A stretch of DNA of 64,000 bases from Mikania micrantha. Taxonomy: Eukaryota; Streptophyta; Magnoliopsida; Asterales; Asteraceae. Shown one piece after another: positions 47,679 through 59,297 of this stretch. A model generated the notes under the pieces. It was not told where the DNA came from, ran no database searches, and saw only the letters and a list, made by a program, of their open reading frames with translations. The stretch is taken from contig CM018689.1 of the NCBI GenBank assembly GCA_009363875.1, positions 55,553,741 through 55,617,740 of the forward strand, written 5' to 3'. A program made the position numbers and the translations under genes. The stretch's first letter is position 1. Each line of letters begins with the position of its first letter.

Positions 47679-49269
47679 CTATTTATTGGAGGTTGTGGAT
47701 TCAATTGTCATTGTTGTCAAAATGTGTGAGACATGTCAATGACGCGAGACCGGGCTATCACCCGGCGTTGTGTCCGAGCCAAAAAGGTTTTACGTGGCAT
47801 GTCAGGAGGGTTGGGTGGAGCCTCCGCTGCAATCGTAGCATGGGGGAGCCTCTCTAATGGCACTGAAAAATGCATCGCTATAATTGTAGCATGAGTGTAT
47901 GGCTGAGGTTTCGATACTCATTCACTGCACTCTGTAAATAATATGTTACATCAATGTAAATTACGTCAATGTAAATTACATCACTGTAATTTATCATTGT
48001 TAGAAAAAATTTCAAATAAATTTGTTATCTTTAAGTTCGTTACAATGATTTAAATATAGGGTATCTAAAAAAAATAAAAAGAAAATATTCGAGACTATAA
48101 CGGAATTAAAGAGAAAAATGAGACGAATATAATGGTGCAGTTTTTTTAAAAAAAATAATATATTATAAAAAAGTTATTAATGTTTAAAAAAGAGGGGGGT
48201 AAACTTACACAAGTAAAATGACTATCATACCCTTTTTAGTATTTTAATGAAAAGCTTATGTGTAAGTTTATTATTGGCTGAAATGATTTATGTAGTTATA
48301 GTAAAAAAAGAGGGTTATTTTTTATGCATTTCCCTATATATATATATATATATAAATGAAACTTTAATATTACATATTCACATTTATACATTGATGATTA
48401 CACTACTTATATACAAATAGATTGTGATTACATTATGCATACAAGGTCGACTCAATGTGCCAAGCTACTTAAGTAAGGGTTTATGACCCTAAAAAATATA
48501 GGCCTTCAATTTAAAAAAAAAATGTATATAGTTGATTTTTTTTGGCATATGTTTTTTTTTCTTTTTCTTTTTTTAGTTTGTGGGATTTGAAAGGAATAAA
48601 AATAAAAAAAGACCCAAATAGAGTTCTTTTCTTTTCTTCTTCTAATGTTCATGAAAGGTATATATGTAATGAAAGACCCTGGAATTTTAATCCGCTTGGA
48701 GCCTTTGCAATGCATGCTAGCTAGAGTCGACCATTTATATATAACGACCATGCATAATTGTAAAGTGTCTCTATGTACACATCTTGACCTTCAATTCTAG
48801 GGATCTTAAGGACAATCCTATATATTCTATATTGTGAAACTGTGGGTGTTATTTTGTATCTTGCATTAACTTGTCTACAGATTTCTTATTTTGTCCATAA
48901 GATGTTACAATTTCTTTAGTACCTTCATGTTATTATTACTAATGCTTTACTATTCATTAGTCTTTTGCATTTTCCATTCATGCTTGCTTATGCCTATACC
49001 GATATATTAAGTGGGGTGTTCAAATAGTTGTAGATTTACTACTAATTCACAGGTTATATATAACTGTAGATTGGTCTATTGGGTGTTTGTTATTTAATCA
49101 CCACACACTGGTTTGATGATATACACACCATAAGCTTCTCCTGTCTTTGGTTTGTCAATATATCTTAGCTCGACGAGTACTATTTGGCTTGTTTGTAGAT
49201 ATGTGAGAGTCAATTTTTAAGTTGGCTAAGTAGTTATAAGAAGTATCGCATTAATTCATACGGATTATG
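47679..49269. other. Intergenic, no gene supported
   Basis: A GC-richer patch at 47690-47930 (gcgagaccgggctatcacccgg) resembles a repeat fragment without definable ends. There is a short (TA)n tract at 48335-48354 and then ordinary AT-rich sequence. No gene recognised. Confidence 0.45.
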
Positions 49270-51085
49270 AAACACTACAAGAATTTTTATCTGATACGAC
49301 GCCCTATCCCGACGACATGTCGTCGCCACCGCTTTCAACGCTATAGCTTCGTCGCTATAGGTTCTTTAGGTCATCGGGGAAAGGTTCGTCGGCATAGGAC
49401 ATTTTTCCCGACGACATGACGTCGCTAAAAGTTGTCGCAAGAAAGTAATTTTATTTAATTATTAAAAAATAAAAAAAAATAAATTCTCTATGCTGACGAC
49501 ATGTCGGCAACAAAAGTCATATTCAAAAAAAATTTCCTATTTTTTATATTTTCCAGTTTATAGAACAAAATATGTAATTGCTTCCCAAATAAACCTGTTA
49601 TATTACATAAATATATACTAAAACCTAACCAAACACAAAAAACAAATAATCAAACAAAACATAAACCACCCAACAATGTTTACAAAGTATCAAATACACC
49701 CAAAAAGTTACATAATCTAACTAAATGTTTTCAAAACCATCATAATACAATATTTAATGTTTCCAAGTACATTAATCTTCATCCGAGTCGGTTGATGTGC
49801 CATGTTTCTTTGATTTAAGTGCATCAATCTCATCTTGCATTCGTTTCATGTTTTCATTCATGAGACGAATGGTTTCTTACATGTCAGACAATTGGGGCTG
49901 CGAGTTTGACACATAAGAAACATCAGGGACTACATTTCTAAGTCTCCTTCCAACACCCCTATTCCAACCATGTCTGTCACCTAAGACATGTGACAGACAC
50001 TCTTCTTCATCAATTTGTTCTGTCCCAGATTCTTTCCACATCCAAGCAGCTTCTTCCTCAATTCTTTCATGTATTTAAATATTACAATAAATACAAATTA
50101 GTTTTAAAAAAACCGACAGCATAACTGCTATAAATTAGATAATCATCCTGTAAATCTACAACAAAATAGCATAAACAAATGTCAAGATAAGGGCCAAAAT
50201 GAACCAAACAAGCTTTAATTCACTAAGTTCATCTTAATGTGTTCAAGTCATTTTGACACAATCGAAACAATAACTTGCATATACTTTATTTGACAAAACA
50301 TATGCAAGAGTTTGTTTAAATGGGTCAAAATGATTCACTAAATCTAAAACAATACACATAGTTTCTAAATTCTCTATCTACTTGCACAAACATGTGGATT
50401 ATAAGATACTTTAAATTTATCTATTTATTTGCAATATATTCTAATTGGTAACATAAAATCAATATATTTACCTAATCATCTTTTGTTGTTTCATTCACCC
50501 ATCCACCTCCTTTCTTCGTGTGCATCATCTTCCAATCCTTAAGCATGCTTGAAATTTCAGTTTCTCGCATCTGTAAACAAGAAAAATATTTATCATTTCA
50601 ATGAATTGTGAATAAATATGTGATAATACTAATTATTTTTCTTACATCATCATGTCGCATCTGAGCATACGAGCTACTTCCACCAGCAGTTGCGTAGAGT
50701 TGTTTTGATCTGTTTGATGCATTTTTTACATATCGTTTCCTAAAGTCAACGTTGAGGAACAATTCATCAATAATTTTCTCCCAAGCTTCTTGAATTTGTG
50801 TGTCAGGCGGGTGATTCTTTGCATTTTCAACATCATTGTAACCACCATAGGCATCAAAATACCTTTTTAATTCATTTTTTCTATCTTGATATCTTCGGGC
50901 ACAATCCTCATTTATCCCTGCCCTTATTCCATCCCAGTCGTGAGTTCCCAGCCAGCTCTAAAGATCAAAGTAATGCTACAAAAACAAATAATTTGAAAAT
51001 TTATATTAGTTGTGAAATATATATTTAAATAAAACATTACATTGTATATTTACATGCAACGTGCGATATATCCCAAGCTTATCAT

Positions 51086-54000
51086 TGTAACACCCCGACC
51101 GACGGCGGAATCATCGGGATGCCACGAGGGATGTGTAGATTGTTCAAAAGCTCGTGGGCATCTAAATCAAATCATCATATATCATTTAATCAACCAAAAT
51201 AATTACACAAAAATCATGTTCATCATGAATCAAGTACATTAGTTACACAAAAGAATTAGTTAAACTAACTAAACTCTAATCGCCAGAAATTTAGTTAATT
51301 AACTAAGTCCAAGGTCCTATATGATGATGTCCAAAATAGAAGAGATCCTCTCTTCATTCCTACTTGTCTCCATCACCTGAAACATGTAAGAAATCAAGTG
51401 TCAACTACAAAAGTAGTTGGTGAGTAATCATAAGTTTTTATATTTAAAAATGTTTTAGTAAAATGAGTTTGAAAGTTTATGCTTAAAATGGTTTTATAAA
51501 ATGCTTTGTTTAAAACGAGTATAAAACTTATGATCTTCTTGAGAAAATCCATATGAATACCTGTATGAGATAATCCAACACACATCCATCAATTCAACAG
51601 CCAAACACATACACAATCACATAACCACATAACCAAATCAATCATAGCCAATCACAAATAATCATAATCAAATATAGATAATCAATCCACAAACTAATCA
51701 ACCAATCTCATCAACCATATTCTCAAATAATGTTCGTGACTATACATGATCATTATGTAATTAACATAAGTTAAATACATGATTCATGGAGTGGTAGCTA
51801 ACCACGTGACAATACATGAATCCAAAGCAATTAACCGAAGTCAAAAGCAATGATTCACGGATGTGGAACTCATCCACGTGACAATACATGAAGTCAAAGC
51901 AATTAACCGAAGTCAAAGGCAATGATTCACGGATGTGGAAATCATCCACGTGACAATACATGTAATCTTTGTTATTGACCGAAATCAATAACAGTATTTA
52001 CACGGATGAATAATAATGACAATCAGTGATAATTCATAATATGAATATCATAATGATAAACAGGTATTATCCTTGTGTTATCAAAATAATATTTAAACTG
52101 GTATACATGTTTCACCTCCGAGTTTTTAAAACTAAAACAGTTTAAAGAAAGGGAGGTTATGAGAACTCACCTGAAGTCCTTAGTATAAATGTTCTTGTAT
52201 TGTGCGCGCTCGCGTAAGTAACTCAAGTCAACTCAACAATCTGTGTTCATCATATGATCGTGTTCATAAGTTTAAGTATGACATTGTCATCAGATGCTTA
52301 AACTTATTTAGTTTTTAACTCCCAAGTATTCGTTAATTTAATTAACTCGATCTAAGTGAACATATTACACTTAAGATTTTATTTTCTATTATTACATATG
52401 GATAGTTCAACCTTTTTATAAATGTTGATTATCTTATATTTACGATAGTCTTTCAAATCAATATGTCAAGGTTATATAATTTGTGAGGCTTTATCCTTAT
52501 AACTTAGGTATATTCCTTCTTAGTGCATGCATGTATAATCATTCCCCTTCCCTCATGATTAGAATTGTAATTAAAACTTTATCTTAAGTTTAATACACAA
52601 ATCTTGGGAAAATGTTCAATATTATGTTTTAAAAGGGTAACAACTATGTTCTCCTTATAAAATGTTTCAAGCCATGTGGATTCGTAACCAAATTTCTATT
52701 CTTATTATAAAAGGTGATGGCTTTAACTCATTACGCATGCATGGCTATATAAATGCGTGTATATATATATGTTCTTGCTTCCTATTGCCTCCAATCCTCT
52801 TAGATTATTAGGTGTTAGTTTGATTACCCACAGGGGCAGCGAACCTATAGAGGTTAGGGCCGAAGGTTCGGCTTCCACCATATAGGGTTGTGGCCCATGG
52901 TTCGGCCATGATGAGAGCTCGGTGACCAACAGGCTCGGCCAATCTCAAAGGAAGAGGGTTCGTGAGCTCCTATAAGTTCGGCTAATTCATCCTAAGGGTT
53001 CGTCGAGTGTAGGTTGGTCATGAAAGGTTCGTGAATCGTATGGGTTTCGTCCAACTTAGAGGGTTAGCTCCATATTAGGTTCGCTGGCTAGAGTTAGGGT
53101 TCGCCACCTCAAAAGGTTCGGCTAACCCCACGAATCCAGTGCTGGTTCGGGGATCCCATGCAGGTTCGCCCAATAGAGCTCGGATGTACAAGGTTCGTTA
53201 ATCAGAGGAAAAGGTTCGGTATCCCTAGGGTTCGCCACCCTAGGGTTCGGCCCCCAAAGGAAACAGGTTCGCGAGCCCACAGGGTTCGCCCCTACCTGCT
53301 GTCGTGAGTCCAGATCCATCAACCTCGAGTTCCTGCATTTTCATGACCATCTATGGCTTCTCTACTGCTACTACTACACCGATTAACACATTTAAAGGTC
53401 CTAAAATCTGTTTAGTAGAATGGTGGCCAAGATCTACAAGTTTTCTAATCAAAACCGAAATATAAACTCTAATTTACCTCTATTCTTCGTTCAAATGTAA
53501 GGTTTCTTCGTATCCTCTTGTTCCCCTCGATCACACGAACTCGTGGGCGCCGAGATCTCCCGATTTCGTCAAGAAACGAGCCCGAAATGCTAGAGAGAAG
53601 TTAGAGAGAGAAAGTGAGCTCGTTTTTGGAGCTTAGAGAGAGAAAGAAAGAATTAAGAAATGAGAAAGATGAAGCTATGCTTCTTCCTTATATCGCGATC
53701 CATTTCCCCGTGCTCGGTCTCGTTTTTAACGCGATAAAATACAATAAATGGTCGGTTTTTAACGAAAACATATTTAACACGTAAAACATTAAAATAAATA
53801 GGTTTCGTATTAAATAGAATAGTTTTAAATAAATTGTTTCGTAAAACGATCCGTTTCATTTACGTTAATTTAATTGTTTAAATTATCCGGTTATTCGGAA
53901 ATAAATTTTTAGTTGTGATTCCTAATAAACGTTTTAAATTTTCATTTATCAATTTAATATCGTTTGATATTATTTAATATCTCGTCGAAACGCGTTACTC

Positions 54001-54711
54001 GCGTACGTATTCATAAAGATCGTCACCTTTGCGAATCCGACGCTCGTATCGTATTTCGATTTGATTTATTATTTATGGAATATCGTTTTAGAACATTATT
54101 CTTAATAATCATATTCGTGTGAATCGTCACCCACGCGAATACATTATTAAGTTAATGTTTCTGAATCAATACTCGCGTTTAATTAATGTTCGTAACCTCA
54201 CATCGCGTAATTAATTCCCATTATTTAATAACTTTAATATTATCATTTCCCCAAACCAGAACCCACTAAACCCTAGTCACTGACACATCCATGATAAACC
54301 GAAATATGCATATATATATAGGGCATATGTAAGGGTCAGTCGCAACTGCCCTAGCCACCGTCCCACCGCTATTTCGATAAACCATGACCATGGGTCCTTG
54401 ACTACGTTTAGTAACCAGACTCAAACAAACTCCCAATTCCATCTCAATCCATTCTCAGACCAATAATCCATCATTATCAGTGATAAGTAACCGCGATAAA
54501 CACTACGGGTCTGTTTAGTTGAATTACAACTAAACTTCCCGTGGTTTACACGTATAATAAATTATAATCATGTATACCAGTAACAGTGATAATATCAGTA
54601 ATGTCAATCAATAATTTCATAATCATTCATAATAAATAAATCTCCAGTCGTAACAGTACAATCGTACGGATGTACGGACGTACGGACAACTGAAAGTACA
54701 GTGATGTTACA
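51086..54711 (-). mobile_element. Solo LTR (3626 bp) inside the CACTA transposase exon
   Basis: TGTAACACCC...GATGTTACA flanked by a perfect TSD, ATCAT, at 51081-51085 and 54712-54716. It has no gag or pol. On the minus strand it shows gaacc arrays (52830-53300), an agcgcgc stretch near 52200 and a GGGGTGTTACA end, features shared with the gypsy LTR at 35-39 kb. Its length is also close to the inferred 3.94 kb, so it is a related Ty3/gypsy LTR left after LTR-LTR recombination. Confidence 0.9.
51779..51967. repeat. Three tandem ~72-bp units inside the solo LTR
   Basis: Units start atgattca at 51779, 51850 and 51922; each contains ccacgtgacaatacatg, and the third is cut short. Confidence 0.9.
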
Positions 54712-55226
54712 ATCATGCTCGGGAACTCTGTACCAACTGAGATAATGAAATGGAACTCTAGCCACCTCATTATATACACATCTAATAAAAAGGCTAGCAT
54801 TTTCTCCAACAAATTTATGCGTGCCCCCTTTGGGGTCAAGAACGAGTTCCAACGGCTTATTATTATTACTCGCAAATTTTTCTAATAAATTTTTATATTT
54901 TCCACGTCCTCTCACTTTTCTTGGTTGAGCTACATCAAATCATAAAAATGAAGATTGGTAAAATGATAAAGTATAAAACAATATATACAATTGGAGTTAG
55001 CCGCAAATCTTTCTAATAAATCACTTTTCTTACGTACAAGACTCGCAGTTAGCCGAAATTCTACTCAAGTTGCCATGAGGAGGTCGATCCCCATCTCCTC
55101 CATGTCGTCGAGCATATGTAGCCATACATTTAACAAAGATCGTTAATAATATATAAAAGAACCATTAATAACATATATATATATATCACATTTAATAAGA
55201 AATAAAATACCTAAGTACATTTATAA

Positions 55227-55580
55227 TCAATCAGAATTATCACTAAGATAACATGGGCCTACAATATCAACATCACTGCCTTCCTTGTCATCATTTATTT
55301 CTTTTTCCTTATGTGAAGTGTTTGTATCTTCATCTTCTTCATCATCATCATCACTTAGATCTTCATCTTCTACGATCGCGGGTGTAAGTTTTGATTCACC
55401 ACCTTCACTTGTCGTCTGCTCCATAGGCAAGTAGCCTAAGTCAATAAATAAGTTACCATGAAATAATTCAGTGTCATTTACGACCGGTATTGGGACAATT
55501 TGGGGGTTAAAGCTTGCATCAAGACCTTCCAAGCTTGAATTTACAATCAAGTTATAATCAGATGACTGAGTATCATGCAA
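55227..55580 (-). CDS. Acidic-tailed open frame inside the CACTA element
   Basis: A 117-codon minus-strand frame, open upstream of the first Met as well (to about 55630). It ends in a highly acidic stretch (SDDDDEEDED, residues about 75-84) and SDNSD. I do not recognise a domain. Its place upstream of the transposase exons, on the same strand and within the CACTA ends, suggests it is the tail of another element gene or a leading exon. It has no independent support as a host gene. Confidence 0.4.
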   Translation of the reverse strand: MHDTQSSDYNLIVNSSLEGLDASFNPQIVPIPVVNDTELFHGNLFIDLGYLPMEQTTSEGGESKLTPAIVEDEDLSDDDDEEDEDTNTSHKEKEINDDKEGSDVDIVGPCYLSDNSD

Positions 55581-56387
55581 TACATCAATTTCGTTAACAA
55601 TACTAGTACTTAGATAATCCCAAAGTTTTACCTTAAAATTCGGATTCTAGACGAGGAGTCGTCGAGGCAAACTTTTTATCTTCACAAAGTCTCCCAAAAT
55701 TATCTACATACCATGGATTTAAGCCCTAATTAGCAAAAAAATGAAAACCCCCAAATTTTAAAGATTAACTTTACTTACATGGTGAAAAAGATGACTAGGA
55801 TGTAGCAAATAGATTCATTGTCGCTTCTACCACTCCAAAATCAAGCAAATCGGATGAAATCGTGTTTTGGGGGTCATAGCTGCAAGTTTTGGGGAAGAAA
55901 ATGGGTGATCTATGGTTTCTCTGAGCTGTAGAAGCTTTTCTGGGTCGACCTGACTTGTCCCGACGATAGGTCGTCAGCAAAGAGAACCCCAAAACGACAT
56001 CGTTCGACTAAATGAGCAGCAAAAAAAAATTATTTTGTCTCTCCCGACGACGTGTCATCGCGATAGACTTAATCCAGATTTTTTTTCTTTTATTTAATGG
56101 CGAAATATTAATTTATTTTATTAATTAATTGTTTTTTATCCGACGACGTGTCGTCGCGACAGGTCTCCGAGAAGTAGGAAAATATTAGGCAAACGCGCGC
56201 TGCTATGTGAAAATCCCCCGGGTTTATCTGTCCTGAAGACAGGTCGTCGGGAAAAGTGGAAACCAGAAAAAAATAATAAATTCCAGCTTGTGCCGACGAG
56301 GTGTCGTCGTGTAATTTAGTCTATGCCGACGACAATAATGTCATCGGGAAAGCCTCGACGTATCAGAATAACTTTCTTGTATTGAAA

Positions 56388-58913
56388 TGTCAAAATCTCT
56401 ATAATTAAATAAGTTTATAATAATTTTTGATAGATAAAAAAAATAATATGCATAACTCAATATTATTTTTTTCTATTATTACTATGTTAGAAATTTATGT
56501 ATTATACAAAATTGAAATATTTCACTTAATAATTGATTTATATGTTTTTTATTACTTTAATAGAAAATGAGCTTAAATAAAAAGTTGTAATTAGAGAAAT
56601 AACAATAAGATATTATTACAAAAAAAATAACATATTAAAGAGTAAAAATATGCAGGAAAACAAAAATCGAAAGCATGATATATTAATACACTAGGTTAAA
56701 ACCCATGTAATACATGAGTTTGATATATATGATTTGTTAAAATCGTTATTTTTTCTCCTATTATGTAGATTAAGTAAATATAAGTTTTTAAATTTCTAAT
56801 TTTATATTTTATTATTTTTTTACTTTCGTTTAGTGTCTTTTTACTATTGATATTTTTATATTTTAACTTTAGTTTTAATTTATTTATAGGTAGACAATTT
56901 TATTATTGTAAACATAATTATTCATTTTCCATTATTTAATAAGAGGAAGACATTAATTTAAGACAGAGAGGCGGGAAATTCGCAAGTTGAGTTAACCAGC
57001 GGTTGACATGTGGCAGTATAAAAGTTTATTTATTATAATAGATAGATGTTTTAAATATTTCTAATTTATAATAGATAAGATTTTCACTATATATTCATTC
57101 AACACCTATATATTAACAAACATTCAATGTTTTCGGAACCGGATATAACGTCAAAATGGACGTCTTAGTGGTTACTAGCGAACCGGTCGGGCCGGATTTA
57201 AGAACCGAATAACATAGTAAATATATAAAATACTCCAAAAAAATCATATAATTACAAACACATTTAAACAAACATAATTAATGTTTAAACAAACATAATT
57301 ATGTTAAAAAATATACGATTTGGTTTTAATATTTCATTCTTTGGATTTTAGTTAGAAAAAAAATCTGAAATATGTTCTGATGAGTAAACCGGTTCCCGTT
57401 CTGTCCGGTGAACCGGCTCAACAGTTTGTTGGAAGCCAGTTCTCAAGCTTATTTTGGATCGGCCGACCCTCTGGTTCCCGGACCGGCCGGCCGGTTCAGT
57501 CCAGTTCTGAAATCCATGCAAACATTACTGCCTTTTAAGATTCTTATTTTTTAACAAAATCATTGTACTTTTGTATAATGTGGTTTCATAGAACCAGTGA
57601 TTTAATTTCTACTAATCTCAAATGACTATCTACTCCAACTTTTATCTCAGATTTATTAGTGGAACATTAATATTCCTAAAATAATTATTTTAAAAGTTAA
57701 ATGAAAAGATATATTAATTTAACTAATCATCGTCTCAAAATGTTCCTTATGTATAGGCTTCAACTCCTATATATACACATGTGTCCGGCTATTAATATGA
57801 CCAATCAATGAATGACATGTGAATTATATGGGTTTTGACGACTGTACACTCTTGCAACTCCTACACTTTAACCAATAGACGCTTGTGTAAATACGGGTGG
57901 TGACCATAAAGTACAATTGGGTGCCCGTATAATACGGTCGAGCACCCGTAAAGTACGATAAGACACTCATAAACAATTTACGGTCGGACACCTCTGTAAG
58001 TACAGTCAGACGCACATAAAGTATGTTCAAACAACTTAACCATAAAGTACGGATGGGTGCTCGTGGAAGGATGGTCGACGCCCGTGTAAGTACTATCAAT
58101 ACCTATAATGTACGGTCAACCACCGGTATAAGCATTTATGTTGACGCCTATACACATATGGACATTTTGAGGCAAAAAGTAGTCAAATGGATATTTTGTT
58201 TCATTTGACTATTAAAATGGTTAGTTTGAGAATTTTCACATTTGTTACTACTATACTAGTATATTTCTATGTCCTTAAATTGTTGCACATATGTATTTAT
58301 AATTTCATATGCAAATTCATTTGTATCCTAAACTTTCTGTATCTATATATAAATATATGATATGTATATGGGTCAGTTATCACAAATACATTAAATATTT
58401 ATCTAAAGTGTAAAGCAAAGTTATACTTGTTTTAAATCATAAACGCATGTGAATGTGTACATACATATAAAAAAGATAGTATTGTACACATATAAAATGA
58501 ATATCACGAATAAAATTTAAAATTTGTGTTGATTTTGATATAGTTATCTGGGTTATCATAACTAGGGTGAGTTATTATTTGATCATAATCCTTATAAGGA
58601 TTTTATTGTATGATAACCCAACCAATTAAAGTTAACTTTTAAATCTATTTCTAACCACCTACTTTAAATTATGAAAAAAAAAATTGCAATCTATATTATT
58701 AGCAAAAAAAATAAAAACTGTAAATAAATATAAACCACATATGTGTTTTCAAGAAAAATAGATACTTATTAAAGAAATGATTCGATTTGATTTTTTATAT
58801 TACTCGAAGTCTTACGATCTGATTCATGATTTGAAAAAAATGTGAATAAAAAAAACTGTATTTGATACACGTGTTATTAACCTAGTGTGTTAACGTTTTA
58901 TATATAAGTATAT
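56388..58913. other. Intergenic with degenerate repeats
   Basis: No gene supported. At 56690-57050 a stretch starting actaggttaaaacccatgtaata and ending ttattataatagatagatg has the look of a short non-autonomous element but shows no clear ends. Around 57120-57510 there are aaccgg/ccggtt tracts of a degenerate MITE. Confidence 0.4.
57860..58135. repeat. Degenerate minisatellite of cccgtaaagtacggtcg-type units
   Basis: About 12 imperfect units of roughly 20-24 bp with the core (g)cacccgtaaagtacggtcg. Spacing and sequence both drift. Confidence 0.7.
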
Positions 58914-58922
58914 AACATTTGA

Positions 58923-59288
58923 GGGTAAAGATCCTATAATAACCCTCTCTTATTGCATAACCCGAAATAACCCTGCAAGATGAACCCGAATCTTTGGTTT
59001 TTTTTTCAAAATCTTAGTTTTACATGTACAAGAATATGTTCTTTTATGTGTTTGAGCAAATTCTTTTTCGTTTGTGATCCTACATCAATGTAATTTGCCT
59101 TACAGCACTGTAAATATTACATTGATGTAGGATCACAAACGAAAAAGAATTTGCTCAAACACATAAAAGAACATATTCTTGTACATGTAAAACTAAGATT
59201 TTGAAAAAAAAAACAAAGATTCGGGTTCATCTTGCAGGATTATTTCGGGTTATGCAATAAGAGAGGGTTATTATAGGATGCGGATCCT
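58923..59288. mobile_element. Foldback MITE, Mutator-like, 366 bp
   Basis: A 9-bp perfect TSD, AACATTTGA, lies at 58914-58922 and 59289-59297, the TSD length of Mutator-like elements. Nearly the whole element is an inverted repeat: arms of about 155 bp differ at only a few positions and enclose about 25 bases around 59095-59120. Non-coding. Ends are GGGTAAAGATCCTATAA and TTATAGGATGCGGATCCT. Confidence 0.93.
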
Positions 59289-59297
59289 AACATTTGA

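Larger units (their letters stand above)
49772..54929 (-). pseudogene. Plant CACTA transposase (Ptta/En/Spm type), split and broken
   Basis: Minus-strand exons, in order of transcription: 54929-54712 continuing after the LTR at 51085-51054; 50975-50646; 50570-50472; about 50070-49772. Intron ends are GT-AG where visible. The first exon carries RGRGKYKN and KFVGENAS; the second carries SWLGTHDWDGIRAGI, then YFDAYGGYNDVENAK and an SYAQMRH ending; the last carries RHGWNRGVGRR and a charged, probably coiled-coil tail. This layout is that of the plant transposase (Ptta/En/Spm) family, thought to be the DNA-binding TNP1-like partner rather than the catalytic subunit. Breaks: the solo LTR in exon 1, an in-frame TAG at 50958-50960, a TAA at 49877-49879, and a possible TAG at the end of the 99-nt exon. 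The exon phases suit one protein. Confidence 0.85.
49273..56384 (-). mobile_element. CACTA/EnSpm transposon with a nested solo LTR
   Basis: Inverted ends CACTACAAGAATTTTTATC and, from the right, CAATACAAGAAAGTTATTC, both running on into tgatacg. The 3-bp flank AAA is at 49270-49272 and 56385-56387. Subterminal palindromes of the type ccgacgacatgtcgtcg are clustered within about 250 bp of the left end and 450 bp of the right end. The element carries a minus-strand transposase-like gene. It spans 7112 bp, of which 3631 bp are the nested LTR plus one TSD copy, leaving about 3.48 kb. No catalytic Tnp2-type transposase was seen, so it probably depended on a helper. Confidence 0.92.
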
